A DNA stretch of 64,000 nt, from positions 3,192,501 to 3,256,500 of the forward strand of contig NZ_JAPEPO010000001.1 of NCBI RefSeq assembly GCF_026340095.1. The letters run 5' to 3'. A model generated the notes under the pieces. It saw nothing but the letters and a program-made list of their open reading frames with translations. It searched no databases and was not told the origin of the DNA. This document shows positions 39,855 to 48,601 of the stretch, piece after piece. Each line of letters opens with the position of its first letter. The stretch's first letter is position 1. This DNA comes from Streptomyces sp. NBC_01446. GTDB lineage: Bacteria > Actinomycetota > Actinomycetes > Streptomycetales > Streptomycetaceae. Both the position numbers and the translations under genes were made by a program.

Positions 39855-39872
39855 CAGTTACCCGTGTAACTG
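39855..39872. promoter_or_regulatory. 18-bp inverted repeat before the second amidase gene
   Basis: cagttac (39855-39861) and gtaactg (39866-39872) are perfect arms around ccgt, 30-46 bp upstream of the start codon. Candidate operator; a looser gagttac occurs about 70 bp further upstream. Confidence 0.4.
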
Positions 39873-39900
39873 GTGTGGCATTTGTGAACTTCTTCGAGGG

Positions 39901-42663
39901 GTGGGGCATTTGAGCCCGCGTAATTCGCGTGCGCGCAGATCACATGCGTACAAACCGCTGAGTCTCAAGCGCAGGGCCTGGGTGACAGTGGGAGCCGTCG
40001 TCCTGGGCGGCGCGGGCGTCATGACCTACGCCATGGCCGACCCCGGGAACGGCGCGTCTCCCCAGGGCGAGCCGCGCCGCGCGTCGGCGATCCACACACT
40101 CGGGCTCACCACCAAGGGCGCCGACCGCAAGGTCGTCCCGCAGAAGTCGACGGACCGCTTCAGCGCCGTCGTCGTCACGTGGAAGAACCCGCACACCACC
40201 CTCGACGGGACCGCCCAGGTCCGGGCGCGCAACGTCGCAACCGGCGACTGGACGGACTGGCTGACCATGCCGGTCGAGCAGCTCGGCACCGACGGCAAGG
40301 AGACCAAGGCCGACGGCGGCGTCCGCGGCGGCACCGAGTCCGTGTGGACCGGCGACTCCGACGCCGTCGAGGTGCGGGTCGTGGCCAAGGACGGCACAGC
40401 ATCCGGCCTGCCGTCCGGCATGGACGTCAAGCTGCTCGACCCGGGCACACTCGCCCCCGCGAAGGGTGCGGGCGCCGCCCAGCCCGCCGCGTTCTCCGAG
40501 GACACGACGCCCCCCGCCACCACCGACTCCGCGTCCGTGGACCCCGCGAGCAGCGCCCCCGCAGTAGCCCCTTCGGACTCCGGCACCCCCTCCGCGCCCG
40601 CGTCCTCCTCGGCCTCCGCCGACCCGTCGTCGAGCGCGTCCGCGTCGCCCGAGCCGTCCGAGACGGTCCCGGCCGCCCGCCCGTCGACGGTCGTCAAGCC
40701 GCCGATCATCACGCAGGCCGAGTGGGGCGCGGACACGGACTACAACGGCACGCCCGAGTACGACGACTCGATCAAGGCCGCCGTGATCCACCACACCGGT
40801 GTCGACCCCGACAACACGGTGCCCTGCTCTCAGTCGCGCCAGCGGGTGCACACCATCCAGCAGGAGCACATGGCCAAGGGCTGGTACGACATCGGCTACA
40901 ACTTCCTCGTCGACCGGTGCGGGCAGATATTCGAGGGCCGCAGCGGCGGCATGGACCTGCCGGTGCACGGAGCCCACGACTACGGCTTCAACACCGACAC
41001 GGTCGGCATCTCGTACATCGGCAACTTCATGTCGGCGACGCCTACTCAGGCCGCGCTCAACTCGATCGCCCGGGTCGTCGCCTGGAAGTTCGGCCAGTAC
41101 GGCATCACCGCGAACAGCAAGGTGACGCTGCAGTCCAACGGCGATCAGGGCGTGTCCGACAACAAGATCCCCATGGGCCAGTCGATCACTCTTGACCGCG
41201 TCTTCGGACACCGTGACACCGGCACCACGCTGTGCCCCGGCGACAACCTCTACAAGAAGCTCGCCACCATCCGGACCCTGGCCTCGGCCCCGGGCGTCTC
41301 GCACGCCCTGAAGACGTCGGACATCTACTCGTCCGCCGCGCCGACGGCCACGACCCGCGACGGCCTGCCCGACCTCGTCGCCGGCACCCCCAAGGCGTCC
41401 TCCGGCGGCTCCATCACCGTCCTGCCGGGCGGCACGAACGGGCCGGTGTACACGGCGAAGAAGACCCTCACCCAGTCCAGCACCGGTGTCCCCGGCTCGA
41501 ACGAGTCCGGCGACCAGTGGGGCGCGGCCGTCGCCGAAGGTGACATAAACGGCGACGGCTACGCCGACCTCGCGATCGGCCAGCCCGGTGAGGACGACAC
41601 CTCCGGGCACGCCGACCGCGGCGCGGTCACCATCCTGTACGGACCGGCCCTGAACACCGGTGCGCAGATGAACCTCGACGAGGGCTTCTACGCGAACGGC
41701 GCCAAGTACGGCTCCGCCGTGGCGGTCGGCGACTTCAACGCCGACGGCAAGGCGGACGTCTTCGCGTCCTCCACCGGCACCGGCGGCACCTGGACCGCAC
41801 GCTACTCCGAGGGCCAGGAGTCCAGTTCCAACATCACCAGCGGCGACAAGGCCCTCGCCTACGAGGCCGCCACCTCCGGCGACTTCAACCAGGACGGCTA
41901 CGCGGACGTCGCCCTCAACTACCGCGACTCGACCTCGATCGGCCGGGTCGTCTGGTTCAAGGGCGGCAGGAACGGCCTGACCAAGGCCGGCACGCTCACG
42001 GTCAAGGGCGGTCGCTCCATCGCCTCCGGCGACCTCAACGGCGACGGCGTCGACGACATCGTCATCGGCCAGCCCTACACCGCCGAGTCCGACGCCTACG
42101 CGGGCGGCCAGGTCACCGTGGTCTACGGCTCGAAGATCACGTCCACGACGCCCGGCGGCCTGACCGCCACGGGTGCCAAGACGATCCACCAGGCCACCAG
42201 CGGTGTCCCGGGCGCGGCCGAGTCCGGCGACGCCCTCGGCAGCTCCGTAGCGGTCGGCGACTACAACGCCGACGGCTACGCGGACGTCCTGGCCGGCGCC
42301 CCGAACGAGGACATCACCCGCACCAGCAACCGTTCCAACGCGGGTACGTCGCTGCTGTTCAAGGGCTCGTCGACCGGTCTCACCGGCACCGGCGCCATCG
42401 CGATCTCGCAGGACGAGCCCGGCGTCCCCGGCTCCACGGAGACCGATGACATCCTGGGCTCCGCCGTCTCCCTCGCCGACCTGTCCGGCTACGGCCGCGC
42501 GGACCTGGTGATCGGCGCCGCGGGCGAGGACGCGGGCAACGGCACGCTCCTGTACGTCCCCAGCAACAGCACGGGTCTCGGCCTGTCGACGTCCAAGTAC
42601 TACGGACTGACGCAGCTCGGCACCCCGACCGGCGCCCGCCTGGGCACCACGCTGGCCCCGTAG
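39901..42663 (+). CDS. Membrane-anchored or secreted amidase (PGRP) with FG-GAP repeats
   Basis: 920 aa from GTG 39901; TTG 39910 with GAGGGG upstream is equally plausible. Signal/anchor helix about 26-46 (AWVTVGAVVLGGAGVMTYAMA). Beta domain to about 190, a Ser/Ala/Pro linker (about 190-265), then the amidase domain: IITQAEWGADTDYNGTPEY, AAVIHHTGVDPDNTVPCSQS (zinc His), GWYDIGYNFLVDRCGQIFEGR, VFGHRDTGTTLCPGDNLY (zinc His and Cys). FG-GAP propeller follows from about 485 (DINGDGYADLAIGQPGED, DFNADGKADV, DLNGDGVDDI, DYNADGYADV). Role: extracellular peptidoglycan hydrolysis, probably in septation or sporulation. Ends in a strong terminator. Confidence 0.9.
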   Translation: MGHLSPRNSRARRSHAYKPLSLKRRAWVTVGAVVLGGAGVMTYAMADPGNGASPQGEPRRASAIHTLGLTTKGADRKVVPQKSTDRFSAVVVTWKNPHTTLDGTAQVRARNVATGDWTDWLTMPVEQLGTDGKETKADGGVRGGTESVWTGDSDAVEVRVVAKDGTASGLPSGMDVKLLDPGTLAPAKGAGAAQPAAFSEDTTPPATTDSASVDPASSAPAVAPSDSGTPSAPASSSASADPSSSASASPEPSETVPAARPSTVVKPPIITQAEWGADTDYNGTPEYDDSIKAAVIHHTGVDPDNTVPCSQSRQRVHTIQQEHMAKGWYDIGYNFLVDRCGQIFEGRSGGMDLPVHGAHDYGFNTDTVGISYIGNFMSATPTQAALNSIARVVAWKFGQYGITANSKVTLQSNGDQGVSDNKIPMGQSITLDRVFGHRDTGTTLCPGDNLYKKLATIRTLASAPGVSHALKTSDIYSSAAPTATTRDGLPDLVAGTPKASSGGSITVLPGGTNGPVYTAKKTLTQSSTGVPGSNESGDQWGAAVAEGDINGDGYADLAIGQPGEDDTSGHADRGAVTILYGPALNTGAQMNLDEGFYANGAKYGSAVAVGDFNADGKADVFASSTGTGGTWTARYSEGQESSSNITSGDKALAYEAATSGDFNQDGYADVALNYRDSTSIGRVVWFKGGRNGLTKAGTLTVKGGRSIASGDLNGDGVDDIVIGQPYTAESDAYAGGQVTVVYGSKITSTTPGGLTATGAKTIHQATSGVPGAAESGDALGSSVAVGDYNADGYADVLAGAPNEDITRTSNRSNAGTSLLFKGSSTGLTGTGAIAISQDEPGVPGSTETDDILGSAVSLADLSGYGRADLVIGAAGEDAGNGTLLYVPSNSTGLGLSTSKYYGLTQLGTPTGARLGTTLAP

Positions 42664-42716
42664 GCACCACCCGTACCACCTGTACGACTCCGTGCCACCT
42701 CTGCAAGTGCCAGAAC

Positions 42717-42763
42717 CTCTCGCCGCGCGGCTCCCGACACTCCCGGGAACCGCGCGGCGAGAG
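42717..42763 (+). terminator. Strong hairpin terminator after the second amidase gene
   Basis: A perfect 14-bp stem (ctctcgccgcgcgg at 42717-42730 with its complement at 42750-42763), 19-nt loop, followed by gccgtttc. Confidence 0.8.
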
Positions 42764-42890
42764 CCGTTTCGGCCCTGGCAGCCCTCACAGCCCTGTCTGC
42801 TTTGTGCCCGCACTTGCGTCGCCGCGCCCGGATGGGTTAGTCACTACCTTCCACGGAAGCGGACCCGACCGCAGGAGGGGGCGGCCGGGC

Positions 42891-42940
42891 CCGGTTCCGT
42901 TCGGTTCCGTTCGGGTCCGTTCGGGTCCGTTCGGGTCCGT
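42891..42940. repeat. Tandem 10-bp repeat (5 copies)
   Basis: Five copies of tcggKtccgt (first degenerate: ccggttccgt), immediately before the convergent gene ending at 42959. Rest of the 295-bp gap holds the amidase terminator and nothing else I can see. Confidence 0.85.
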
Positions 42941-42958
42941 GGCGTCGGATCCGTGTGC

Positions 42959-43723
42959 TCAGACTCCGGCGGCGTTCTCCTCGAACGAAACCGCCACGAG
43001 CCGGTCGCTGAACCGCTCGGGGTTCTTGATCCCCGCGGCCAGGGCGCGCTGCGCCGAGACCGCCTCGTCGGTGAGCGTGACCGCGACCACGGGACAGTCC
43101 TCGATCTGGTTGGTGTGATCGGGCGCGCACTGGCCGATGTCCGCCCGCGTGTGGCCCGGGCAGACCGCCCGTTCGGGCAGCTCGATCTCCAGATCCAGGT
43201 TCCCGATGTCCGTGAAGCGGTAGGCGCCCGAAGTCGGCGGGACAGGCCGCTGCTTCGCCCCCTTCGTCACCTTCGCCGTCAGCCCGCGCGCCGACGCGAT
43301 ACGGCCCTCGCCGTGCGGCCCGTACACATCGACCGTGATCCGCCGCTCGCCCACCGGCGCGGTCAGCGTCAGCGGTCGCGGTCCCGGGTCGATGACCGCG
43401 CTGACCGTGAAGGCGGGCGGACCGTCGAAGCGCGGCCCCGAACTCGAGTACCCGTAAGAGGTGAGTACGAGCGCGGGCGCGGGCGCCTGCTCACCCTCTC
43501 CGCGCGGCGCAGGCCTCACAGGACCCCGCGCACCGCACCCGGACAGCGACGCCGTGCCGCCATGGGGCAGCGCGGCATCCTTCAACACCCCTGGTACGAC
43601 GCGGAGTCGGCCCGTCGGATCGTCCGGCATGCCCCGGTGTGCGGCCAGTGCGACGAGTGCCGCCGTCACCGGCAGTGCGATCGCCGCCCACGCCCGCGGG
43701 GAGGGCCCGGAGATTCCGTGCAT
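42959..43723 (-). CDS. Hypothetical protein with N-terminal membrane anchor, 254 aa
   Basis: ATG 43723, overlapping the previous stop codon by one base (TGATG), so it is coupled to the 43723 gene. One hydrophobic helix at about 11-29 (AWAAIALPVTAALVALAA), then an extracytoplasmic Pro/Arg-rich beta-looking region (PAFTVSAVIDPGPRPLTLTAP, RITVDVYGPHGEG, YRFTDIGNLDLEIELPE). Three Cys in the C-terminal half (VCPGHTRADIGQCAPDH ... EDCPVVAV) suggest disulfides. No family recognised. Confidence 0.6.
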   Translation of the reverse strand: MHGISGPSPRAWAAIALPVTAALVALAAHRGMPDDPTGRLRVVPGVLKDAALPHGGTASLSGCGARGPVRPAPRGEGEQAPAPALVLTSYGYSSSGPRFDGPPAFTVSAVIDPGPRPLTLTAPVGERRITVDVYGPHGEGRIASARGLTAKVTKGAKQRPVPPTSGAYRFTDIGNLDLEIELPERAVCPGHTRADIGQCAPDHTNQIEDCPVVAVTLTDEAVSAQRALAAGIKNPERFSDRLVAVSFEENAAGV

Positions 43724-44280
43724 CAGACGCGGCCCCGTGCCCGCCGCGACACGGCGGCCCGCAGGATGCGCCGGCCCTCCGTCGACACGTCGAGCGCCTG
43801 GCGCAGGCCGCCCGCGCCCCGGCCCGCGAGCAGCTCAAGGATCCTGACCTGACGCCTCAGCTCGGCCGCCACCAGCGGGGACATGCCGTCCGTGCGGCCC
43901 TCGCGCCGGGACCGTACCGAGCCCGCGCCGTCCTCCATCGTGTCCAGCATGCGGTGGATCTGGAGCGCGCCGACCGAGCAGGCGTCGGCCCACTCGCGCA
44001 GCGCGGGCGCCGACGGGGTGCCCGGCACGGCGGCCAGCATGCGCCGGGCGAGCACGGACGCCTCGTCCACGTCGTCGTCCGGCCCGGCCGGGAACGCGGC
44101 CCGCGCCTGCGCCAGGCATTCGCCCCACTGCGGACCGCCCTCGGTGAGGCTTCCCCACAGCGGGCGCAGCGCCTCGTCGTCCTCGGCGCCCAGCAGCGGC
44201 ACGCAGCGGTCGAGGCAGGCGAGACCGCTGGCCGCGAGACCCCGCTCGTCGGCCTGCGCGATCAGCTCCACCAGGCTCAT
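43723..44280 (-). CDS. Hypothetical helical protein, 185 aa
   Basis: ATG 44280 with GGGGAAAGGG upstream; a start nine codons earlier (44307) is less likely. Soluble, helical: MSLVELIAQADERGLAASGLACLDRC, EDDEALRPLWGSL, WADACSVGALQIHRMLDTMED, ELRRQVRILELLAGRG. Coupled to the downstream membrane-anchored protein. Not recognised; typical of Streptomyces-restricted conserved genes. Confidence 0.6.
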   Translation of the reverse strand: MSLVELIAQADERGLAASGLACLDRCVPLLGAEDDEALRPLWGSLTEGGPQWGECLAQARAAFPAGPDDDVDEASVLARRMLAAVPGTPSAPALREWADACSVGALQIHRMLDTMEDGAGSVRSRREGRTDGMSPLVAAELRRQVRILELLAGRGAGGLRQALDVSTEGRRILRAAVSRRARGRV

Positions 44281-44355
44281 GACGTACGCCCTTTCCCCTG
44301 CCGACACGGCATTTCGTCCCTACTGGGCTCTACTGCGTGCCGGGGCGCAGGAACG

Positions 44356-44865
44356 TCACAGCGGCGCGACGCCGAGCCGGTCGAGGAAGCGGAAGAAGAG
44401 CGGCTCGGCGAACGGGTCGGGGTCCTGGCCCAGGACGTCGGCGAGCGGACCCTGCGCGACGGTGCGGCCGCATTCCTGCGCCCACGCGACCGCGCGCCGC
44501 GCGGCGTCCGCGGGCTCCAGGAAGTAGTCCTCCAGGGTCAGTTCGTCCGCGGAGAGGTATCCGGCCATGGCGTCGCGCGCCAGACAGGTGGTCCACGCGC
44601 CGCTCTCCGGCGCGGCCGCCTCGATGACGACGCAGTCGCTGTCCATGACGTAGCCGAACAGGGCGGGCGCGCCGGTCTCGGCGGCCAGCGCGTTCATGCT
44701 GCCGACGTCGTGACGCCGCTCCCCGCCGTCCGGGCACTCCCAGACCTGCCAGCCGTCGGCCCGCCGTTCCAGGAGCGTGAGCGCGTCGCGCGCCCCGCCC
44801 AGCGCGTCGAGCTCGACGAGCGGCCGCTCGCTCTTGGCCACGACGTAATAGCCCCAGTAACCCAT
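44356..44865 (-). CDS. Conserved hypothetical protein, 169 aa
   Basis: ATG 44865 with GGGGGGA 7 nt upstream, preferred over an upstream ATG at 44946. Begins MGYWGYYVVAKSERPL, then AADELTL-type acidic helices: GVGSMNALAAETGAPALFGYVMDSDCVVIEAA in the middle and DAARRAVAWAQECGRT near the end. Soluble, acidic, no signal. I recognise the MGYWGYYVVA start as recurrent in Streptomyces conserved proteins of unknown function, nothing more. Confidence 0.62.
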   Translation of the reverse strand: MGYWGYYVVAKSERPLVELDALGGARDALTLLERRADGWQVWECPDGGERRHDVGSMNALAAETGAPALFGYVMDSDCVVIEAAAPESGAWTTCLARDAMAGYLSADELTLEDYFLEPADAARRAVAWAQECGRTVAQGPLADVLGQDPDPFAEPLFFRFLDRLGVAPL

Positions 44866-45022
44866 GCCGGTGTCCCCCCGGTGCCTTCGAAAGCGGCTGA
44901 TCTCGGCTCGGGCCGAATACACCACAGCCATACGTGGCTCCGCCACCGAAAACGCAGATCCGGCGATTACGCCGCCACCGCACTGTCCACTGCTCAGCCC
45001 CTGAAACCGACTGCTCAGCCGG

Positions 45023-46624
45023 TCAGGACCCCAGCCGGTTCGCGAGCGCCACGAACTGGGGCCACGTGAGCGGGGGCTTGCCCGGGTACCAGAGCTTCTG
45101 GATCGTGGCCCGCAGCGGCATGCGGATCCCCTGCGCGACCTGCGCCTGCGTCTGCGAGTTCGCCAGGTCGGACCACACGGCGAACGTGCCGCCCAGGATC
45201 TGGCTGTCGTACCTCGAGGGCACCGGCGTCGTGCCGCGCACGACGAGCGGGGTCCAGCTCTCGTAGATCCGCCGCCCGGTCGGGTACACGAAGTTGTTGG
45301 GCTGACCGAGGACGTAGTAGAGGTACTCGTCGTTGTAGTTGGTCATCTTGCGGCCCTCGGCCAGGTACTCCTCCGGCGGGCGGGCCCCGATCTCCCTGCC
45401 GGTCCAGTACGCGACCTCAAGGCTCTTGTCGGCCTGGACGACACCGCCCCGGAAGAACCCGTCGTTCCACGCCTTGAGGGAGCGGTTGAACGGCTTCATC
45501 GTGGCGACCCGGTCGTTGAGCCAGCCCGTCGTGAGGTCCTCGACCGTCGCGTTCGGCCCGTACTTCTTCTTGGCGGCGGCCGCGAGCTGCGGGAAGGACG
45601 CCTCGGGGTTCTTCACCGTCAGGGCCTGGTACTCGTCGCCTCCCAGGTGCCAGAAGGCGCCGGGGAAGAGGGGAGCGTACTCACGCAGCAGATCGTCGAC
45701 GATCTTCGCCGACCCGGGGTTCGAGATGTCGACGGCGCCGCGCGTCGCGACCCCGGCGGTGTTCCGCAGCTGGAGGTCGGGGTGCGCCTGGATCACCGCG
45801 CCGAGGTGTCCCGGCGAGTCGATCTCGGGGATCACGGTGATGTGCCGCTCGGCGGCGAGCGAGACGATCTCGCGGACCTGCGCCTTGGTCAGGTGGTCGG
45901 GCGAGACGATCTCGGGGTGCGAGTCCGACTGGATACGGAAGGCCTGGTCGTCGGAGAAGTGCAGACCGAACTGGTTGTACTTCAGGTCGCCGATCTCCCG
46001 GATCCGGTCCTTGATCCACCCGGCCGTGAAGTGCTTGCGCGCGATGTCCAACATGAACCCGCGCTGCGGCTTCGCCGGCGCGTCCTTCACCACGCCCTCC
46101 GGCGCGGTCCCCCCGCCGTGCACCTCCTGCTTGAGCGTGCGCGTGCCGTAGAAGACACCCGCGTCCCCCGGCCCCACGATCCGCACCCGGCCGCTCTTCA
46201 CGGTCATCGTGTACGACTCCGGGTTCCCGCTCCCGCCGAGCGCCAGCTCCACGTCACCGGCGCCGGCCTTGACCTTGCCCGCGTAGTTCAGCCTCAACTC
46301 GTCGGCGATGAGCTTGCCCTCGTCGGAGAGCTTCGCGTCCCCGATGACGACCCGGCCGCTGGTGGGGCGCCACCCGGGGCCGCGCGCCGGTGTGTGCTCG
46401 CGCACGGAGGGGATGGTCTGCGGGGGCTTCGACAGGGGGTACGACTTCGAGGGCGATGGCTCCGCCGAGGCCGGGGAGGCGGACTTTCCGTCGGAGGGGC
46501 GTTCGGCACGGGTGGCGCTGGTGCCGCCCCCGTCACCGGCGCAGCCGACGAGGACGAAGGTCAGCGCGACCGTCCCCGCCGTGACGACTCCCGCGCCGAC
46601 CCTCGATCGACTCCGCGTACCCAT
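45023..46624 (-). CDS. Beta-N-acetylhexosaminidase, glycoside hydrolase family 20, lipoprotein
   Basis: 533 aa. Lipoprotein signal peptide with Cys28 (LTFVLVGCAG), Ser/Pro linker to about 75, GH20 N-terminal alpha/beta domain (about 85-185), then the catalytic barrel from about 187 (RGFMLDIARKHFT, YNQFGLHFSDDQAFR, ITVIPEIDSPGHLGA). Catalytic pair Asp330-Glu331 in WHLGGDEYQ, used for substrate-assisted hydrolysis of terminal beta-GlcNAc/GalNAc. It probably processes chitin oligomers or wall-derived GlcNAc at the cell surface. Divergent from the OHCU-like gene; about 65 bp separates the outermost starts. Confidence 0.92.
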   Translation of the reverse strand: MGTRSRSRVGAGVVTAGTVALTFVLVGCAGDGGGTSATRAERPSDGKSASPASAEPSPSKSYPLSKPPQTIPSVREHTPARGPGWRPTSGRVVIGDAKLSDEGKLIADELRLNYAGKVKAGAGDVELALGGSGNPESYTMTVKSGRVRIVGPGDAGVFYGTRTLKQEVHGGGTAPEGVVKDAPAKPQRGFMLDIARKHFTAGWIKDRIREIGDLKYNQFGLHFSDDQAFRIQSDSHPEIVSPDHLTKAQVREIVSLAAERHITVIPEIDSPGHLGAVIQAHPDLQLRNTAGVATRGAVDISNPGSAKIVDDLLREYAPLFPGAFWHLGGDEYQALTVKNPEASFPQLAAAAKKKYGPNATVEDLTTGWLNDRVATMKPFNRSLKAWNDGFFRGGVVQADKSLEVAYWTGREIGARPPEEYLAEGRKMTNYNDEYLYYVLGQPNNFVYPTGRRIYESWTPLVVRGTTPVPSRYDSQILGGTFAVWSDLANSQTQAQVAQGIRMPLRATIQKLWYPGKPPLTWPQFVALANRLGS

Positions 46625-46690
46625 CAGTGACCGTCCTCCGGTTTCGACAGCAACCCCGACATCGAATTCCGCGTCCTAAGGGGCGACCGT

Positions 46691-47551
46691 ATGGCCCGGC
46701 TCCCCCGATCTTCCGTCCACCACACGCCCCGGAACTCTCCCGTCCGGGTGAAATCGGTGCATCCACCAGACAGCTCCTGGCCCGGATCGCTAGCGTGTAC
46801 GCACATCCGCCACACCTTCATCACATGTCCCGTGACACTCCTGGCTCACGTCTCGTCCCAGTGTCAGCCCAGTCACGTCCCACGTCTCGCCGAGGAGCGC
46901 ACGCTGCCTTCGCACCGTTTCTCCCGCCTCCCCGGGCATGCCCCCATACCGGTGCAGTCCCCACCAGGGCCTTCGTCACCCGTGCAGTCGTCCCCGCACG
47001 GCCTCACGCGGTTCAACACGCTGCCCGCGATCACGGCCGAGCGCGCGCTTCTGACCTGCTGCGGTTCGCTCCACTGGGCCCGCCGCCTCGCGGCACACCG
47101 GCCCTACCCGGACCTCGACGCGCTGCTCGCCGCCGCCGACGAGGCGGTCTACGACTTCGCGCCGGCCGACCTCGACGAGGCCCTGTCCCGCGAGACGCTC
47201 CCCCTGCCGCCGCACAGCTCGTACTCCGTCGCGCACACCGCGCTCGGCGCCGCGCACAGCGCGTACGAGGGCCGCTTCGGCCACGCCTTCGTGATCTGCC
47301 TCGACGGCTACGGGCCCGACGAGGCCCTCGACCAGCTCCTGGCCGGAATCCGGTCACGCCTTGGCAACGATCCCGAGGAGGAGCGCGTCCTGTCCTGGGA
47401 CGAGCTGCGCCGACTCGCCCGGGGACGACTCGCCCGGCTCGTAAGGTCGCTGGAAGCCCGGACAGAGCCCCGGGAAGCGATAGACCCGCAGGAACCAGCG
47501 GATTCCGGGCGCCCCGACAGCGCGTCCGATAGCCCGTACGTGGCTGTTTGA
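46691..47551 (+). CDS. OHCU decarboxylase-like protein (uric acid degradation)
   Basis: The conserved domain begins near 47008 (GLTRFNTLPAITAERALLTCCGSLHWARRLAAHRPYPDLDAL) and runs to about 47450 (TALGAAHSAYEGRFGHAFVIC, LLAGIRSRLGNDPEEER, DELRRLARGRLARLV). This pattern matches 2-oxo-4-hydroxy-4-carboxy-5-ureidoimidazoline decarboxylase, the third step from urate to S-allantoin. The strongly conserved Glu-Gln pair of the classic enzymes is replaced (AAHSAYE), so activity is uncertain. The true start is unresolved: codon use before about 46830 looks non-coding, GTG codons at 46832, 46952 and 46982 are candidates, and none has a good RBS. No other urate genes are nearby. Confidence 0.7.
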   Translation: MARLPRSSVHHTPRNSPVRVKSVHPPDSSWPGSLACTHIRHTFITCPVTLLAHVSSQCQPSHVPRLAEERTLPSHRFSRLPGHAPIPVQSPPGPSSPVQSSPHGLTRFNTLPAITAERALLTCCGSLHWARRLAAHRPYPDLDALLAAADEAVYDFAPADLDEALSRETLPLPPHSSYSVAHTALGAAHSAYEGRFGHAFVICLDGYGPDEALDQLLAGIRSRLGNDPEEERVLSWDELRRLARGRLARLVRSLEARTEPREAIDPQEPADSGRPDSASDSPYVAV

Positions 47552-47700
47552 TTGCCTGTTTGATCACACCGGCGGCCCCCGGGCGAGCGAGCCGACAACT
47601 CGTCGATACGATGACGAGCGGCCGGTGGACCGTACCCGGCCGGGCCCGACCGACACTGAAGCCGGCGCGGCCCCAATCCCCGCTCCCGGAGGGTTCTTCC

Positions 47701-48081
47701 GTGCCGGCTGGAACGCTGTACCGCGGCCGGGAAGGCATGTGGTCGTGGGTGGCTCATCGAGTCACCGGTGTCCTCATTTTCTTCTTCCTGTTCGTACACG
47801 TCCTGGACACCGCTCTCGTCCGCGTCTCCCCCGAGTCGTACGACGACGTCGTTTCCACCTACAAGACGCCGATCGTCGCGCTCCTCGAGTACGGCCTCGT
47901 CGCCGCCATCCTCTTCCACGCGCTCAACGGCCTGCGTGTCATCGCCGTCGACTTCTGGTCGAAGGGTCCCCGCTACCAGAAGCAGATGCTCTGGACCGTC
48001 GTCGGCATCTGGGTCGTGCTGATGGTGGGCGCGCTGTACCCGGTCCTCGGCCACGCCGTCCGTGAACTCTTCGGGAGCTGA
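47701..48081 (+). CDS. sdhC: Succinate dehydrogenase cytochrome b556 subunit
   Basis: 126 aa from GTG 47701, chosen for GGAGGG 7 nt upstream. Begins AGTLYRGREGMWSWVAHRVTGV, then three membrane helices (about 22-40, 58-78, 97-117). His in WVAHRVTG and FVHVLDTALV are heme b ligand candidates. With SdhD it anchors complex II in the membrane and passes electrons to menaquinone. First gene of sdhCDAB; 8 bp separate it from sdhD. Confidence 0.93.
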   Translation: MPAGTLYRGREGMWSWVAHRVTGVLIFFFLFVHVLDTALVRVSPESYDDVVSTYKTPIVALLEYGLVAAILFHALNGLRVIAVDFWSKGPRYQKQMLWTVVGIWVVLMVGALYPVLGHAVRELFGS

Positions 48082-48089
48082 CGCCAGAC

Positions 48090-48578
48090 ATGTCTGCTGA
48101 CACCACCCCTGCGAAGACGCCCGGCGTCGGACCCGTCGAGGGCGTCGCCGTCTACGACGTCGACCACCCGGCGCCCTTCATCGAGGCCCCCCGCAAGCGC
48201 ACCTCGAAGACCCCGCGCTCGACGCGCGGCAACTTCGAGATGGCCGCATGGCTCTTCATGCGCCTGTCCGGCGTCGTCCTCGTCGTCCTGGTCCTCGGCC
48301 ACCTGCTCATCCAGCTCGTCCTCGACGGCGGCGTGAGCAAGATCGGCTTCGCGTTCGTCGCGGGCCGCTGGGCCTCGCCGTTCTGGCAGGGCTGGGACCT
48401 CCTGATGCTGTGGCTCGCGATGCTGCACGGCGCGAACGGCCTGCGTACGGTCATCAACGACTACGCCGAACGCCCGAACACGCGCCTGTGGCTGAAGGGC
48501 CTCCTGTACACCGCCACGGTGTTCACGATCCTGCTGGGCACGCTGGTGATCTTCACCTTCGACCCGAACATCCGATAG
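48090..48578 (+). CDS. sdhD: Succinate dehydrogenase hydrophobic membrane anchor subunit
   Basis: 162 aa, ATG 48090. A soluble N-terminus of about 50 residues (DVDHPAPFIEAPRKR) precedes three helices: AWLFMRLSGVVLVVLVLGHLL (about 53-73), WDLLMLWLAMLHGANGLRTV and LYTATVFTILLGTLVIF. His in VLGHLLIQ and MLHGANGLR fit heme/quinone-site positions. Partner of SdhC in complex II. Ends 23 bp before sdhA. Confidence 0.93.
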   Translation: MSADTTPAKTPGVGPVEGVAVYDVDHPAPFIEAPRKRTSKTPRSTRGNFEMAAWLFMRLSGVVLVVLVLGHLLIQLVLDGGVSKIGFAFVAGRWASPFWQGWDLLMLWLAMLHGANGLRTVINDYAERPNTRLWLKGLLYTATVFTILLGTLVIFTFDPNIR

Positions 48579-48601
48579 GCACGGGGCTGAGGTAACCACT
48601 C

